From NCBI GenBank assembly GCA_039583875.1, contig CM077151.1, positions 105,232,609 through 105,296,608 on the forward strand: 64,000 nucleotides of DNA. Direction: 5' to 3'. This document shows positions 1 through 10,694 of this stretch, piece by piece. This DNA comes from Platanthera guangdongensis. Its lineage: Eukaryota > Streptophyta > Magnoliopsida > Asparagales > Orchidaceae. The notes below the pieces were generated by a model. That model ran no database searches and was not told where the DNA came from. It saw only the letters and a program-made list of their open reading frames with translations. The position numbers and the translations under genes are program-made. Each line of letters starts with the position of its first letter. Position 1 is the stretch's first letter.

Positions 1-896
1 GCCGCCTCCATCGCTATTTCCTTCGTTGCCTTCTCCATCAAGCCCTCAAAATACAGCGGCGCCTTCCGGGTGAGGCTCATCTTGAAGAACCCTTCCCGTA
101 GTCCCATAGTAAAGGCCATTTGGAGGGCAAACCCTGGCACCTCCGGTATATCCAAGATCTCTTCTTGAAACCTATCCACGTACTGAGCCAGTGACTCATC
201 CGCCTTCTGCTTAATCAAAAAGATCGACTCCGGGTTCCTCTTTCTCTTCTTAGACGTGGAGAACCGTAACTGGAAACTCCTGCTTAGGTCCTCGAAGCAG
301 TATATCGAGCCTGTCGGGAGCTGATGGAACCAGTATCTAGCTTTGTCCTTTAGAGTGATGGCAAAAATATGATATTTGAACGCATCCGTCATGGGCCTGA
401 TCGAAACTGCGTCCTCGAACTACTGCAAGTGATGGATGGGATCATCCTTCCCTATATAGTAGTTCATCTCGGGTTCTCGGAAACCTTCCGGGACCGGAGC
501 TGACAGGATTAGCTCGCAAATTGGGGACCCTCTCGCTGCCGGTCTCGCCTCCCCTACTCGCGCGACGACCTCTCCTGGCGAGATGGTACTCGCCGGACTT
601 GGGAACAGCTCCCTTCCTGCCATGTCTCTCCCGCTCCCTTCTGCCATCACCTCCTTTCCCGGTCTCCTCCCCGGGGCGTCTTCTCCCACTCGCGCCGAGA
701 CGAGTTCTCCTTGTGTTGCGAGAGCTGGCACTTGAGGCAGTGGGGTTGAACAATCTCCCGGTCGTGAGATCCCTTGCAGCAAATCCATGATCCCCTTGAT
801 TGAAGCCATGAACTCTTCTCTTCCCACAAATCCTCCCGGGTTGTCCGACCCATCTCCTTCTCCTTCTCCCCGACCTCCCGCCATGTGGTTGCTCAA
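1..896 (-). pseudogene. Element 1 gag (Tat/Retand-like Ty3/gypsy), broken, runs off window
   Basis: A retrotransposon Gag read leftward from an ATG at 896 and continuing past the window edge. The N-terminal 158 codons are a Gly/Glu-rich linker with the segment FVGREEFMASIKGIMDLLQG. They stop at an in-frame TAG (420-422). Past that stop the same frame continues as a typical capsid-like Gag core, with the motif ARYWFHQLPTGSI around 300-350 and a later segment resembling SLAQYVDRFQEE near 180-200. In plant gypsy elements this core assembles the particle. The ORF starts about 45 bases after the adjoining LTR. Assignment to the Tat side of gypsy rests on the ARxWF..L..GSI pattern and is inferred. 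The single nonsense codon makes it non-functional as read, unless it is read through. Confidence 0.75.
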
Positions 897-941
897 GGTT
901 CTTCTCTAAGGGCTGCGCTCCACGCTCACCGCACCAAAAAT
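897..941 (-). promoter_or_regulatory. Element 1 leader with probable primer-binding site
   Basis: Directly after the LTR end, the minus strand reads TTTTTGGTGCGGTGAGCGTG, the position of a primer-binding site. TGGTGC... is not the tRNA-Met type seen elsewhere in this window. I did not identify the matching tRNA. Confidence 0.45.
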
Positions 942-1626
942 GTTGGAACCAGCTTTCCGGTCCCTCCTAAAGTTCGAAACAGGATGCAGCCCACACTTAC
1001 TCCCCCTGCGCTACCCTCCTGACGAGAGTCGGAGACCTAAAAACAGACCGAGGGGGCTCAGCTCGGAGGTCCCACCTCTTTCCCGGAAGAACTGAAGATC
1101 TTCCCCTCCCTAGCCAGTGCTGAGCTAGGTGCCTGTGAGGAAGATAGTGGAAAGGTTCAACAACCTTCTCAGGCACCTTTTCCGGTCTATTTATATGCCT
1201 CTGAATCTGTTCTGCAAATAACACTTCTGAATTAACCTGAAATGACCAAAACACCCTGGACCGGGTCTGCGAACAGCCAAACTCTGCTGTTCTGGAGAGC
1301 TATGCGCAGACCTCCAGGGGTAGACATGTAAAATTACCTGGGGCATAAAGGTAAAATCCCCCTTGGGGGTAAAAAGGTAAAGACATCTCTTTTCACATGT
1401 GGCGAGTGGGGAAAGAACTGTCAGGCGAGATGACCACCCTGTCCGTCTCGTCGGCCTCTCACCAGGTGGGCCATCTCGCCCCCTAGGAGGTCTCGCCTAA
1501 TAAGAGGTTTCGCCTGCCTCTAGGGGCTGTCCATACCTCTTGCCTCTTGCAGGTGGGTTTCCTCCCCTCTCGCCAGTCCTCCTTCCTTGCTTGCTGGGTC
1601 ACCTCTGGCGAGCCCAAGGTTGTACA
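942..1626 (-). repeat. 5' LTR of element 1
   Basis: On the plus strand the block begins TGTTGGAACC and ends GGTTGTACA, which are imperfect inverted ends. A TATA box is readable on the minus strand (TATAAATAG at about 1187-1197), upstream of the gag ORF at 896-1. To its right, sequence returns to the LTR of element 2 (CTGTTGTTGTTGCTGCTGCT at 1627), so element 1 inserted into that LTR. The second LTR and both target duplications cannot be checked because the element runs off the window. The right end is placed by similarity to the element 3 LTR and is good to a few bases. Confidence 0.7.
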
Positions 1627-1989
1627 CTGTTGTTGTTGCTGCTGCTAGCCCTTGAAGGCTAAGATTCAAATGTTGTGTCTTGTTTATATGTGGCCGGCCT
1701 GCGCACCAATGTTTGGGAGCCACTGTTGTAAAAGGACTTGTAAGGCCATAAGGACAACTGACTTTGTATTTGGTGAACATTCTTGTTATATATAAATGTG
1801 GATTTTTATATGGTGGACATTCATGTTTAGAGTTCCATTGTGTGTTATAGGCTTCTGCTAGAATGAAATGAGTTAGGATGCGCAACTCTGGTATCACTCC
1901 GTGACTTTTCTGCACGTTTTGTGGTATATGTTGTTGGGCCCCGGCCGGATCTTCTAGTATATACTATATGAACGGATGGAGTCGTTACA
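1627..1989 (+). repeat. Element 2 5' LTR remnant (3' end only)
   Basis: It ends CGTTACA immediately before the primer site. The reverse complement of most of it reappears at 7705-7880 in the element 3 LTR, including the CAACAACA/TGTTGTTG tract and the block AAGGCCATAAGGACAACTGA. The first roughly 1.9 kb of a full-length LTR of this family is missing, replaced at the left by element 1. Confidence 0.8.
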
Positions 1990-1992
1990 TTT

Positions 1993-2002
1993 TTGGTATC
2001 AG
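1993..2002 (+). promoter_or_regulatory. Element 2 primer-binding site (tRNA-Met type)
   Basis: TTGGTATCAG lies four bases after the LTR end, the usual place and sequence for initiator tRNA-Met priming. The equivalent site in element 10 is TTTGGTATCAG. Confidence 0.8.
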
Positions 2003-2209
2003 TTGTCTCGGTCTTTCCCTTTTGAATTCGTGGTCGTATTATTTTGTGGGGTGGCGAGCACGTGTACGTGCAAACCGCGTGAACACTAAGGAACTCTTGA
2101 ATGTCCACTTTAGGAATGCAAATACATATGTTTGAAGAACCTGTGTGTTCCTATTTTGTTGTGATTGCTTGTGTGCGGTCTCTAATGTGCGTGTCTTGTT
2201 CACCTATAG

Positions 2210-3348
2210 GTGACGCGGAGTGGTGCTCGGCAATCGGAGCCCCAGCGTTCTGTTGAAAGTACAGCACCAGCTGAGTTGCCTACACCTCCGCCTTCTGCGG
2301 AATCTGTGGGATTAGTTGCTGAGGCCTTATTTGCGATGATTCAAGAACAGCCTGCTGGGCAGGCACAAGGGCAGGTGCAGCAGGCATTGGGGCCAGAACA
2401 GGTTGCGGCGAGGCCAGAACGTGCTGCGGCTGTGGCACCTCGAGTAGCTGAGAGGCAGTTGAAGTAGTTCATGAACTTTAACCCGCCTACATTTTCGGGA
2501 GTGGGATCTCCTACGCAGGCTGAGGATTGGTTGTCTCGAGTCAAGCGAATAATGACGGTGATCGGGACGGAGGAAGATCAGATGGTCACTTTAGCCACCT
2601 TCTTACTGGAAGGAGAGGCGCATTTATGGTGGGATGAGATGGAACTACACCACTTAGCTGGGAGGCTGTTAACACAAGTGTCCATTGAGGAATTCTCCCG
2701 ACTCTTCCTGGCAAAGCACCTCCTGGCGGCACAGCGCATTGCCATGGAAAATGAGTTCCAAAGGCTGACGCAAGGAGAAGGTAGTATTGACACTTACCTA
2801 CATGAGTTCACGAGGTTGGGACGGTATGCGGGTTCAATCTTCGCCGATGAGTAGCGGAAAACGAACAGGTTCTATGAAGTATTGCGAGACAAGTTGCGAT
2901 TCTTGCTTTCAAGTTCAGTAAACCAAGGATTCCAGGCGTTGGTTGATACTGCATGCGTGCTGGAAAAAGACATGAAGAGGGTGCAAGGGAAGAGGGTCCG
3001 TGGTCGTGAAACAGCCGGAGTTCATGGCGCCCCGACCTGGGAAGTCATATTACAAAAAGAAATGGGGCAAGAGGTCCAAGTCGGTTGGACAAGCTCCTTC
3101 TACGGTTGCATCGGGTGCAACGTTGGGGGCCTCTTCAAGGTCGGAGACTCGTACCTGCTTTACATGTGGAAAAGTGGGGCATATAGCCCGTCATTGTCAG
3201 AGTGGTCCACCAAAGGGTGAGAAGGTGGCGGGAGCGTCCTATGCGGAGAAAGGAAAGGCAGTAATGTAGTCCTCTGCCTCCCAGGCGCAGCCCCGAGTCT
3301 ACAACCTTGGCATGCAGGAGGCCATTAAGCAGAGTGACGTCGTCACAG
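2210..3348 (+). pseudogene. Element 2 gag (main exon)
   Basis: Gag of a Tekay-like chromovirus. It opens GTG ACG CGG AGT GGT directly after CACCTATAG, an acceptor-like site, not with ATG. The core includes the run FSGVGSPTQAEDWLSRVKRI (about 2500-2560) and a zinc knuckle CFTCGKVGHIARHC (about 3155-3200). Breaks: TAG at 2465-2467, TAG at 2852-2854, a frame change near 2990 and TAG at 3267-3269. The segment ends at the donor ACAG|GTACG. The zinc-knuckle frame enters the donor in phase 1, matching the downstream protease frame. Element 10 shows the same architecture with fewer breaks. Confidence 0.85.
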
Positions 3349-3441
3349 GTACGAGTTAAGTTATTGCATTGCTTTGTTAATGCATTGCTTTGCTTATTGC
3401 ATATTTGTATGCGGCTTGTGTGTGTGACATGGTTGTCACAG
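3349..3441 (+). other. Predicted intron between gag and protease (element 2), 93 nt
   Basis: Donor GTACGAG after GTCACAG; acceptor GTTGTCACAG before GCTTTGTG. Retained, the Gag frame stops within three codons (ACG AGT TAA). Removed, G|GC completes a glycine codon and enters the protease frame exactly. Homologous introns are predicted at 31675-31750 and 55985-56054. Confidence 0.65.
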
Positions 3442-6400
3442 GCTTTGTGATGATTCGGAACACGCTAGCACGAGCACTGTTTGATACAGGTACTTCACAT
3501 TCTTTTCTGTTTAAAGATTTCAAAGCTCGACTTGGGATACCTAGTCGTGTGAAGACAGATAGCGTCAGGGTGATGTTACCGAATGGTTGTTTGATGCTTG
3601 TTGATAAGGCATGCGATGTGGCGGTGCAAATAGGAAGTCAGGATTTCTATTTGACTGCATCTGTATTGCCAATATCAGAATTCAACATGATCTTTGGCAT
3701 GTATTGGCTCGCAGAGCAGCATGCCTTGATTGATTGCAATGTCAAAGAGATCACATTGGGCCAGAATACCGAGCAGGAGACTAAGTTCGTATGGATGCAC
3801 TGAGTGGGAGGGACGTTGATGTCTGCACTCCAAGTCTTCAAGGATGTTCGGAATGGCGCGGAGTGCTACATCATGTTGATTCAGTCCGTTGAGACAAAGG
3901 CCGGTGTGAGCGATGTTCCGGTGGTATCGGAGTTTGCCGATGTGTTCCCCAAGAATCTCCCTGGGCTACCACCCTAGAAAGAGATTGACTTCACGATTGA
4001 GTTGGTTCCAGGTGCGAAACCTGTGGCCCGCTCGCCATATGACGTTGCGCCAAAGTAAATGGCGGAGTTGAAAGTCCAACTGCAAGAGTTGTTAGAGCAG
4101 GGTTATATACGCCCAAGCATATCACCTTGGAGCGTGCCTGTTCTATTTGTGAAAAGAAAGAATGTTGTTTGCGGTTATGTATTGACTACCGCGAACTGAA
4201 CAAGATGACCGAGAAGAATAAGTATCTGATTCCCCAGATTGATAAGTTATTCGATCAGCTGGTGGGATCAACCGTCTACTCTAAATTGGATTTGAACTCT
4301 GGGTATTACTAGTTGAGGATTCGGGAAGGTGACATTCCCAAGACCGCATTTGGAACACGTTACAGGCATTATGAGTTCACGGTAATGTTGTTTGGGTTGT
4401 GTAATGCGCCATCGGTATTCATGGACCTGATGCATAGAACGTTCCGAGAGTACCTGGACTTGTTCGTAATTGTGTTCATTGATGATATCCTGGTGTACTC
4501 GCAATCAGAAGCCGATCACGAAAACCACTTGCGGTTGGTATTGCAGACTTTGAGGAAAAAATATGCTATATGCCAAGTTCTCGAAGTGCGAGTTTTGGCT
4601 ATCGTCGGTGGCTTTTCTTGGCCATGTGGTAAGCGGAGAAGGCATAGCAGTGGATCCGACAAAGATTAAAGCCAAACAGGAATGGTCAGTGTTGTCTTTG
4701 GTGGCTTAGGTCAGGAGCTTCCTTTTACTGGAAGGCTACTACAGATGGTTTGTTGAAAACTTCTCGCGAATTACTTTGCCTCTAACCACACTGACGAGAA
4801 AGGATCAGAAGTTCCTTTGGACGCCAGAGTGCGCGTGAGTTTTCGAAGAGCTGAAGAGTCGATTGACCAAGACACCTGTGTTGATATCTCCATGTGGTAC
4901 TGAAGGATTTGAAATCTATAGTGATGCTTCAGGGAGCGGCTTAGTCTGCGTTCTTCTGCAAAATGGAAAAGTCATTGCTTATGACTCACGTTATTTGAAG
5001 GTGCACGAGCGAAATTATCCTGTCCACGACTTAGAGTTGGCGGCGGTGATCTTTGCAATAAAGTTATGGCGACATTATCTTTATGGCGTGAAAGTGGAAA
5101 TCTAAACAGACCAGAAGAGCCTAAGGTATTTATTGGAGCAGAAGGACCTGAATATGCGACAACAAAGGTGACTGGAGTTCCTTGGGGACTACACCTTTGA
5201 GATTCATTATACTCCCAGGAAGGGAAATGTGGTTGTTGATGCCTGGAGTCGGAGGGCTCCGTCGTGGGCCAATTGGTTGCAGAAGCACGATGAACGTCTA
5301 ATCCATCAGTTAGAAGAGTTAGAGATTTCTTGTGTTGACAAGAATTCCACAACCAATGCATGTCTGAACTAGATAGAGGTGCAATAAAACCTTGCAGATA
5401 GGGTTCGGCGCACAACGGAGCTAGATGAAAGTCTCCAACGCTATGCCAAGGACGGGCCAGAGGGCACATTCTCCTGGGATGACGACCTTTTGCGAAAAGA
5501 GGGCCGTTTGTGCGTCCCAAGTTTGGGTAAGTTGAGGGAAGAATTGATGTACGAAGCTCATTATACGAAGTACTCAATCCACCTTGGGAGCACAAAGATG
5601 TTCAAGGACATGAAGAAGATGTTCTGGTGGCCAGGACTGAAGAAAGATGTCGCTCATTATGTGGCCAAATGCCAAACATGCGCTTTGGTGAAGGCAGAAT
5701 GCCAGAAGCCTGGCGGCTTCTTGAAGTCGTTACCGATTCCGGAATGGAAGTTTGATGATTTTTCCATGGATTTCATGCACGGGTTACCGAGATCTCAATG
5801 CGGGAATGATTCAATCTGGGTGATTGTAGACCGGTTGACGAAAGTTGCACACTTCCTTCCGAATAAACGGGACGATTCCATGGAGAGTTTGGCAAAGCTC
5901 TATGTGGAGCAGATTGTACAGCTACATGGTGTTCCTCATAGCATTGTGAGCGATCGGGATGGGCGCTTTACATCGAATGATTGGATGCTAATCCATCAGC
6001 TGTTGGGCACGAAATTGACATTCAGTATGACCTTTCATCCCCAAACGGATGGCCAAACTGAGAGGACCAACAGGACCATGGAAGATATGCTCCAAATGTG
6101 CGCCCTGAACTTTAGGAAGAGATGGGAAGATCATCTCTATATGGTAGAGTTTGCCTACAATAACAGCTACCAAGCGAGCATCGGTATGGCACCGTATGAA
6201 GCTCTGTATGGTCGGAAGTATCGTACTCCATTAGCTTGGGCATAAGCAGGCGAATCTAAAGTGTATAGGCGTAACGAAGTTGAAGAAGCGAACTCGACGA
6301 TACACACTATTTGAGAAAGGCTATTGATATCCTAGGATCATCAAGCGAAATACTAAAATGCCAAGCAACGGAACATAGAGTTCGCGGTGGGAGATTGGGT

Positions 6401-6806
6401 GTACTTGAAGATCAAACCCTTCAAAAGAGTATCCAGGATTCGACATCTAAAAAAGTTGAGTCCACGATACCTTAGTCCATTTGAAGTGATAGAGCGAGTT
6501 GGGGAAGCTGCATATCGACTAGCTTTTTCGGCAGACTTGGGTGGATTACATGATGTGTTTCATATCTCGGTGCTTTGGAAAGCCGTCAATGATCCAGCTC
6601 AAGTGATCGAGAATGATTGTGTGCCGGTGGAGTATGGGCTAACGATGAAGGTTATGCTCATTCGGATCAAGGATCGTGCCGATAAACAGTTGTGGAACAA
6701 GACAATCAGGATGGTCAAAGTCTAGTGGGACAATTGCGGCTGTGAAGAGCTAATATGGGAGCAAGAGCAGACCATGCGAGCTGAATTTCCCAAACTATTT
6801 GTGTAA
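3442..6806 (+). pseudogene. Element 2 protease-RT-RNase H-integrase-chromodomain region
   Basis: Degenerate pol polyprotein. Protease: ALFDTGTSHSF near 3475-3505, with the catalytic DTG kept. Reverse transcriptase: CIDYRELNK near 4170-4200 and FIDDILVYS near 4478-4504. RNase [10 protein letters not shown] near 4918-4945. Integrase: zinc region HYTKYSIHLG...CQTCALVK (about 5560-5690) and core with [20 protein letters not shown] and GQTERTNRTM (about 5765-6080). The tail KIKPFKRVSR...SPRYLSPFEV and a chromodomain-like end (about 6700-6800) close the ORF at TAA 6804-6806. Stops and shifts occur throughout (for example TGA 3801-3803, TAG 4310-4312, TAA 5103-5105, TAA 6243-6245), so no complete enzyme can be made from it. 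Confidence 0.9.
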
Positions 6807-6908
6807 CTTCTATGTAGTGTGTGTTGAGTTGTATTGAACGCTTATGGAATAGTATATCGTGTGTTTGACTTCCTTCCTGTGTGCAAATTTCGGGGACGAA
6901 ATTTATTA

Positions 6909-6923
6909 TAAGGAGGGGAGGGT
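6909..6923 (+). promoter_or_regulatory. Element 2 polypurine tract
   Basis: AAGGAGGGGAGGG sits directly before the 3' LTR start TGTAACACC, the plus-strand priming site for reverse transcription. Confidence 0.75.
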
Positions 6924-7507
6924 TGTAACACCTCAAATCCCAGGATTGGGAAAAAGTTGGGTGACACAACCTGGGACACGGGCGTGTCCCAGGACGTGTC
7001 CTGCTCGGTTGAGCAGCCGGCGAGTATTAGACGAAATCCATTTATACGAAAAATGAGGGAACACACCCTCTGACATGGGTGTGTCAGAGGTCGTGTCCTC
7101 CTCTGGTCGATGATTTCAGCTTGACGAAATCGAGCTGCAGGCGTGTTTGCTGTCGTGTATGGGCACACGGCCTGGGACACGGGCGTGTCCCAGGACGTGT
7201 CCTTTGCTGGATGTGCCCATGGCATTTGAGGCCTGGTGAACACGGGTATGACACGGTCGTGTCTTGGGGTACACGGCCTGTGATACAGGTGTGTCACTGG
7301 CCGTGTCCCGCTCGGGTTGAAGTTGGTTTTGTGGATCCTGATGTACACGGCCACAGACACGGGTGTGTCTGAAGGCGTGTCAGGTGACCCGGCCCGTTAC
7401 ACGAGCGTGTCAATTGGCCGTGTACTGGTCTGGTTGAGTCGGTTGTGTGCCGCATAAGGTACACGGCCTGTGACACGGGCGTGTCACGGGCCATGTCAGG
7501 CAAAACA
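6924..7507 (+). repeat. Element 2 3' LTR, truncated; U3 palindrome array
   Basis: It starts TGTAACACCTCAAATCCCAG, matching the minus-strand start of the element 3 LTR (9988). From about 6970 to 7500 it is a run of near-palindromic words such as ACACGGGCGTGTC and ACACGGCCTG, spaced 25-45 bases apart. Similarity to the element 3 LTR stops at GTCAGGCAAAA (about 7507), so about three quarters of the LTR is lost. Confidence 0.8.
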
Positions 7508-7524
7508 ATAGCCTTTTTGTTCAC

Positions 7525-7690
7525 TAGGCCTCAAATGCTAGCACATCCAGCAAAGGACACGGCCTGGGATACGCCCGCGTCCTAGGCCGTGTGCCCATAC
7601 ACAGTAGCAGACATGCCTGCAGCTCGATTTCATCGAGCTGAAATCATCGACCAGAGGTGGACACGGCCACTGACACGCCTGTGTGTTTAA
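7525..7690 (-). repeat. Inverted LTR fragment, arm of a large hairpin
   Basis: The reverse complement of this stretch matches about 7093-7250 closely, including GGTCGATGATTTCAGCT and CTTTGCTGGATGTG. It is a piece of the same LTR family placed in opposite orientation, giving an inverted repeat with arms of about 150 bases and a loop of about 280 bases. Confidence 0.7.
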
Positions 7691-7699
7691 TTTGGAACT

Positions 7700-9988
7700 T
7701 CATAAATATCCACATTGATATATAAATAGGAATGTTCAGCAAATACAAAGTCAGTTGGCCTTATGGCCTTACAAGTCCGTTTTACACCAGTGGCTTCCAA
7801 ATATTGGCGTGCAAGTTAGCCACATATAAACAAAACATAGCATGTTAAGCTTAGCCTTCAAGGGCTAGCAGCAGCAACAACAACAACAGCAACAACAACA
7901 GCAGGGACTTCAGCCTTTATGTGTCCCGCTTGGTTCTCCAGCACCTGTACAGGGACAACCCACCTAACGGTGGCAAATAAGGCAATGGTCAGCATTCAGC
8001 TGACGAAATTATAACGACCCTACCCCTTTCCCGCGGCAGTGACATTTCTTCCCTGCAGGCATAACAATTCACATGAATATATATTCATCACATATTGTGC
8101 ACTCACGCACAAACATTCCATCGCAATTGCCAGCCACACAACCCGACGATCCGTGCACTCAGGGCACATTCTTGTTGTACTGGGAAACCAGGGTCCCACC
8201 ACCTTATTAGGGACGAAACCCAACGACAAAAGTTGAGCATTTACACCATGGCGTGCAACCAGAGATTTTAGTCTTAATGACCCGGGATTTGCCCGTAGCC
8301 CCCCATAGTGTCATGGCGCGCAGGCCTAAGACTCTCGCTATTTACTCGAACAGACCGCACTTTCAGGTCTAACATCGGACGGACATAACGCAGGTCGGAT
8401 CAGCCACCCCTCATTGCTCAAGTTTCCTTGCCATCACCAAGTATTGCGTACTCGCAGCTAAGAAAAAGGCGCAGGTCGGTTTCACCTTAATTATTTGGCA
8501 TTCAGCCGTAAGAGCTCTTCTAGCTCATGCATAGTCATCATGTCCTCGCAGGACTGATATCACAATCACAGGTTAGCTAGGTTCCACGCTCAGCATTAGG
8601 GACAAAACTCAGTTTCCATCCCTAGCTCGAACCAGCATTTGCGGGTATTTCCTGGGAGTTCATGCCAGTACTTCCTACTACTACCCTTCACAAGCAGAAC
8701 CCACCAAGCATCACAAATATCAAGGGTATTTTCCTGGATCTCCAATCCAGTACTTCCTGCTACTACCCTTCACAGGCATAACCCATTAATCTCACAATCA
8801 ATGCAAGGGTATTCTCCTGGACTACCACTCTAGTACTTCCTGCTACTGCCCTTCACAGGTCAACCCGTCGACTCCTAAAACGACATATTTCATCGCGGAG
8901 TCTTCTCCGGTACGTATATGCAACATCACCAATCTAGGCCAACCTATCCAGATGTCCTTCACACAGCATGCCTATTTCATACTCCATTTCCGGATCTATA
9001 TGCCAAATGATTGGGGATTCCATGAATCAACCCAAGAGACTCTCGTAACAAGCCACCCTCTGGTGGGGGAATCCTATGCACATGCCAAAAAGGAAGCCTT
9101 CACATTGCTAGGAAGAAAGATAAATACCCTTGAAGATCGCTTCGGAGCCATGGACTTTTAGCCGGTTGGAAAGGACCGCAGCGGCTTTACCTCCACAACG
9201 CTAGCTTCGGATCTCGAACCGGAACTCTGCAGCTCTACCGGTGGCCGGCACTCCTCCTCCTCCTCCTTCTTCCTCTCTCTAGGTTTGTAGAAAGAGGATT
9301 GTTAAACTCAAATGAGCATTCCCATCTCCTTTTTCGGCATTAAGGAAACAGGGTGGAGCCAGAGCCATTAGATCTCAGCTGAGAAAATGGTCGGCCACTA
9401 TTTTGCAACAAAAGGATAAATTTTGCCTGACACGGCCTGTGACACGCCCGTATCATAGGTCGTGTACCTTAAGCGGCACACAACCGACTCATCCAGTCCA
9501 GTAAATGCCCAATTGACATACCTGTATCACGAGACGTGTCACCTGACACGCCTTTACACACGCCCGTGTCTGTGGTCGTGCACTTCAGGCTGCACAAAAC
9601 CAAAACAACCCGAGCGGGACACGGCCAGTGGCATGCCCGTGTCACAGGCCGTGTACCCCAAGACACGATCGTGTCCTGCCCGTGTTCACCAGGCCTCAAA
9701 TGCCCTGGGCACGTCTAGTAAAGGACACGGCCTGTGACACGCCCATGTAACAGGCTGTGTGCCCACACACGGCAGCAGACACGCCTCCAGCTTAACTTCG
9801 TCGAATGAAGTTCGTCGCGCAGAGGAGGACACGGCCTCTGACACGCCCGTGTTAGAGGCCGTGTGCCCTCATTTTTCGCAAAACAGATTTTCGTCGAACA
9901 CTCGCCGGCTGCTCACCCGAGCAGGACACGCCTGTGTCCCAGGCCGTGTCACCCAACTTTTCCCAATCCTGGGATTTGGGTTGTTACA
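7700..9988 (-). repeat. Element 3 3' LTR, nearly full length
   Basis: Read on the minus strand it runs TGTAACAACCCAAATCCCAG (U3), a palindrome array (about 9960-9425), a GA/CT-rich 5'-UTR-like stretch (about 9300-9240), the start-exon candidate (9151-9128) and U5-like sequence with the CAACAA tract (about 7870-7900). It is about 2.3 kb long, like the element 10 LTRs. Between 8280 and 9000 there is a small tandem pattern around ACTTCCTGCTACTACCCTTC, repeated three times (about 8665-8860). Confidence 0.8.
9128..9151 (-). other. Candidate LTR-encoded Gag start exon (element 3 LTR)
   Basis: On the minus strand: ATG GCT CCG AAG CGA TCT TCA AGG, then the donor GTATTTAT. It encodes M-A-P-K-R-S-S-R. 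The same eight-codon design occurs in the LTRs at 28999, 24755 and 52443. Joined to a gag exon like that of element 2 (starting GTG ACG CGG), the frame is kept. Confidence 0.6.
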
Positions 9989-10004
9989 ACCCTCCCCTCC
10001 TTAC
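9989..10004 (-). promoter_or_regulatory. Element 3 polypurine tract
   Basis: The minus strand reads TAAGGAGGGGAGGGT directly before the LTR start TGTAACAACC, nearly the same as the tract of element 2. Confidence 0.7.
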
Positions 10005-10116
10005 AAAACTTTCGTCCCCAAAATTTGCACACAGGAAGGAAAGTAAACAGCTGACGTTTTATTCCATAAACGTTTCATACAACTTGCCCTGCACTGCATA
10101 ACAGTTACATAAAGAG

Positions 10117-10554
10117 CTAGGGAAATTCAGCTAGTATGGTCTGCTCTCGCTCCCATGTTAGCTCTTCACGGCCGCAATTGTCCCACCGGACTTTGACCAT
10201 CCCGATTGTCTTGTTCTGCAACTGTTTATCGGCACGATCCTCGATCCGAATAGTCCTAACCTTCATCGTTAGCACAAACTCCACCAGCACACGATCAATC
10301 TCGATCACTTGAGCTGGATCTTCGACGGCTTTCCGAAGCTCCGATATGTGAAACATATCATGTAATCTACCTAAGTCTGCCGAAAGAGCTAGCCGATATT
10401 CAGCTTTCACAATTCGCTCCACCACTTCAAACGGACCAAGATATCTCGGACTTAACTTCTTCAGTCGCTTAATCCAGGACATGCCTTTGAAGGGTTTGAT
10501 CTTTAGGTACACTCAATCGCCCACTATGAACTCCACATTCCGGTGCTTGGCGTT
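10117..10554 (-). pseudogene. Element 3 pol C-terminus (chromodomain-like tail)
   Basis: Minus-strand end of a chromovirus polyprotein: KIKPFKGMSWIKRLKKLSPR, then RYLGPFEVVER and a final KVRWDNCGREELTWEREQ block. That block is a chromodomain-like fold presumed to guide integration to chromatin. Upstream of the open stretch (which starts at 10512), the frame is continuous except for a TGA where the family has a tryptophan codon (VGD-stop-VYLK, about 10514). Only the last roughly 145 codons are present; the rest is cut at the element 4 boundary. Confidence 0.8.
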
Positions 10555-10694
10555 TGTTGGGTACATTGGAAAATGTGTACCAGATTTGGAGAAGCCTCAC
10601 CAAACTCAATGATATGCATCAAGTTGTATTTGATGTTGTGTTGAGTTATCATGTGCAGGTTAAGTAAATAGAAGAAAAATTTTCTAAGTACAAG

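Larger units (their letters stand above)
1627..7507 (+). mobile_element. Element 2: decayed Tekay/Del-like chromovirus
   Basis: A Ty3/gypsy element with a truncated 5' LTR (1627-1989), primer site, gag, a small gag-pol intron, protease, reverse transcriptase, RNase H, integrase, a C-terminal chromodomain-like tail, a purine tract and the first part of the 3' LTR (6924-about 7507). All domains match element 10 in order, and many segments are nearly identical in protein sequence. The frame is interrupted by many stops and shifts, so it is an old, inactive copy. The 5' LTR remnant has lost the part that carries the start exon in related LTRs. Confidence 0.9.
7700..10554 (-). mobile_element. Element 3: Tekay-like chromovirus fragment (LTR and pol end)
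   Basis: Minus-strand relative of element 2. The LTR occupies about 7700-9988 (TGTAACAACC at its minus-strand start), preceded in its own orientation by a polypurine tract (9989-10004) and the last part of pol (10117-10554). It ends on the right at the start of element 4 (10555), which inserted there or is juxtaposed. The last roughly 200 bases of the LTR are missing at its left end. Confidence 0.8.

Noticed and set aside
4972..5595. 207-codon minus-strand ORF inside element 2
   Set aside because: Antisense shadow of RNase H and integrase coding sequence.
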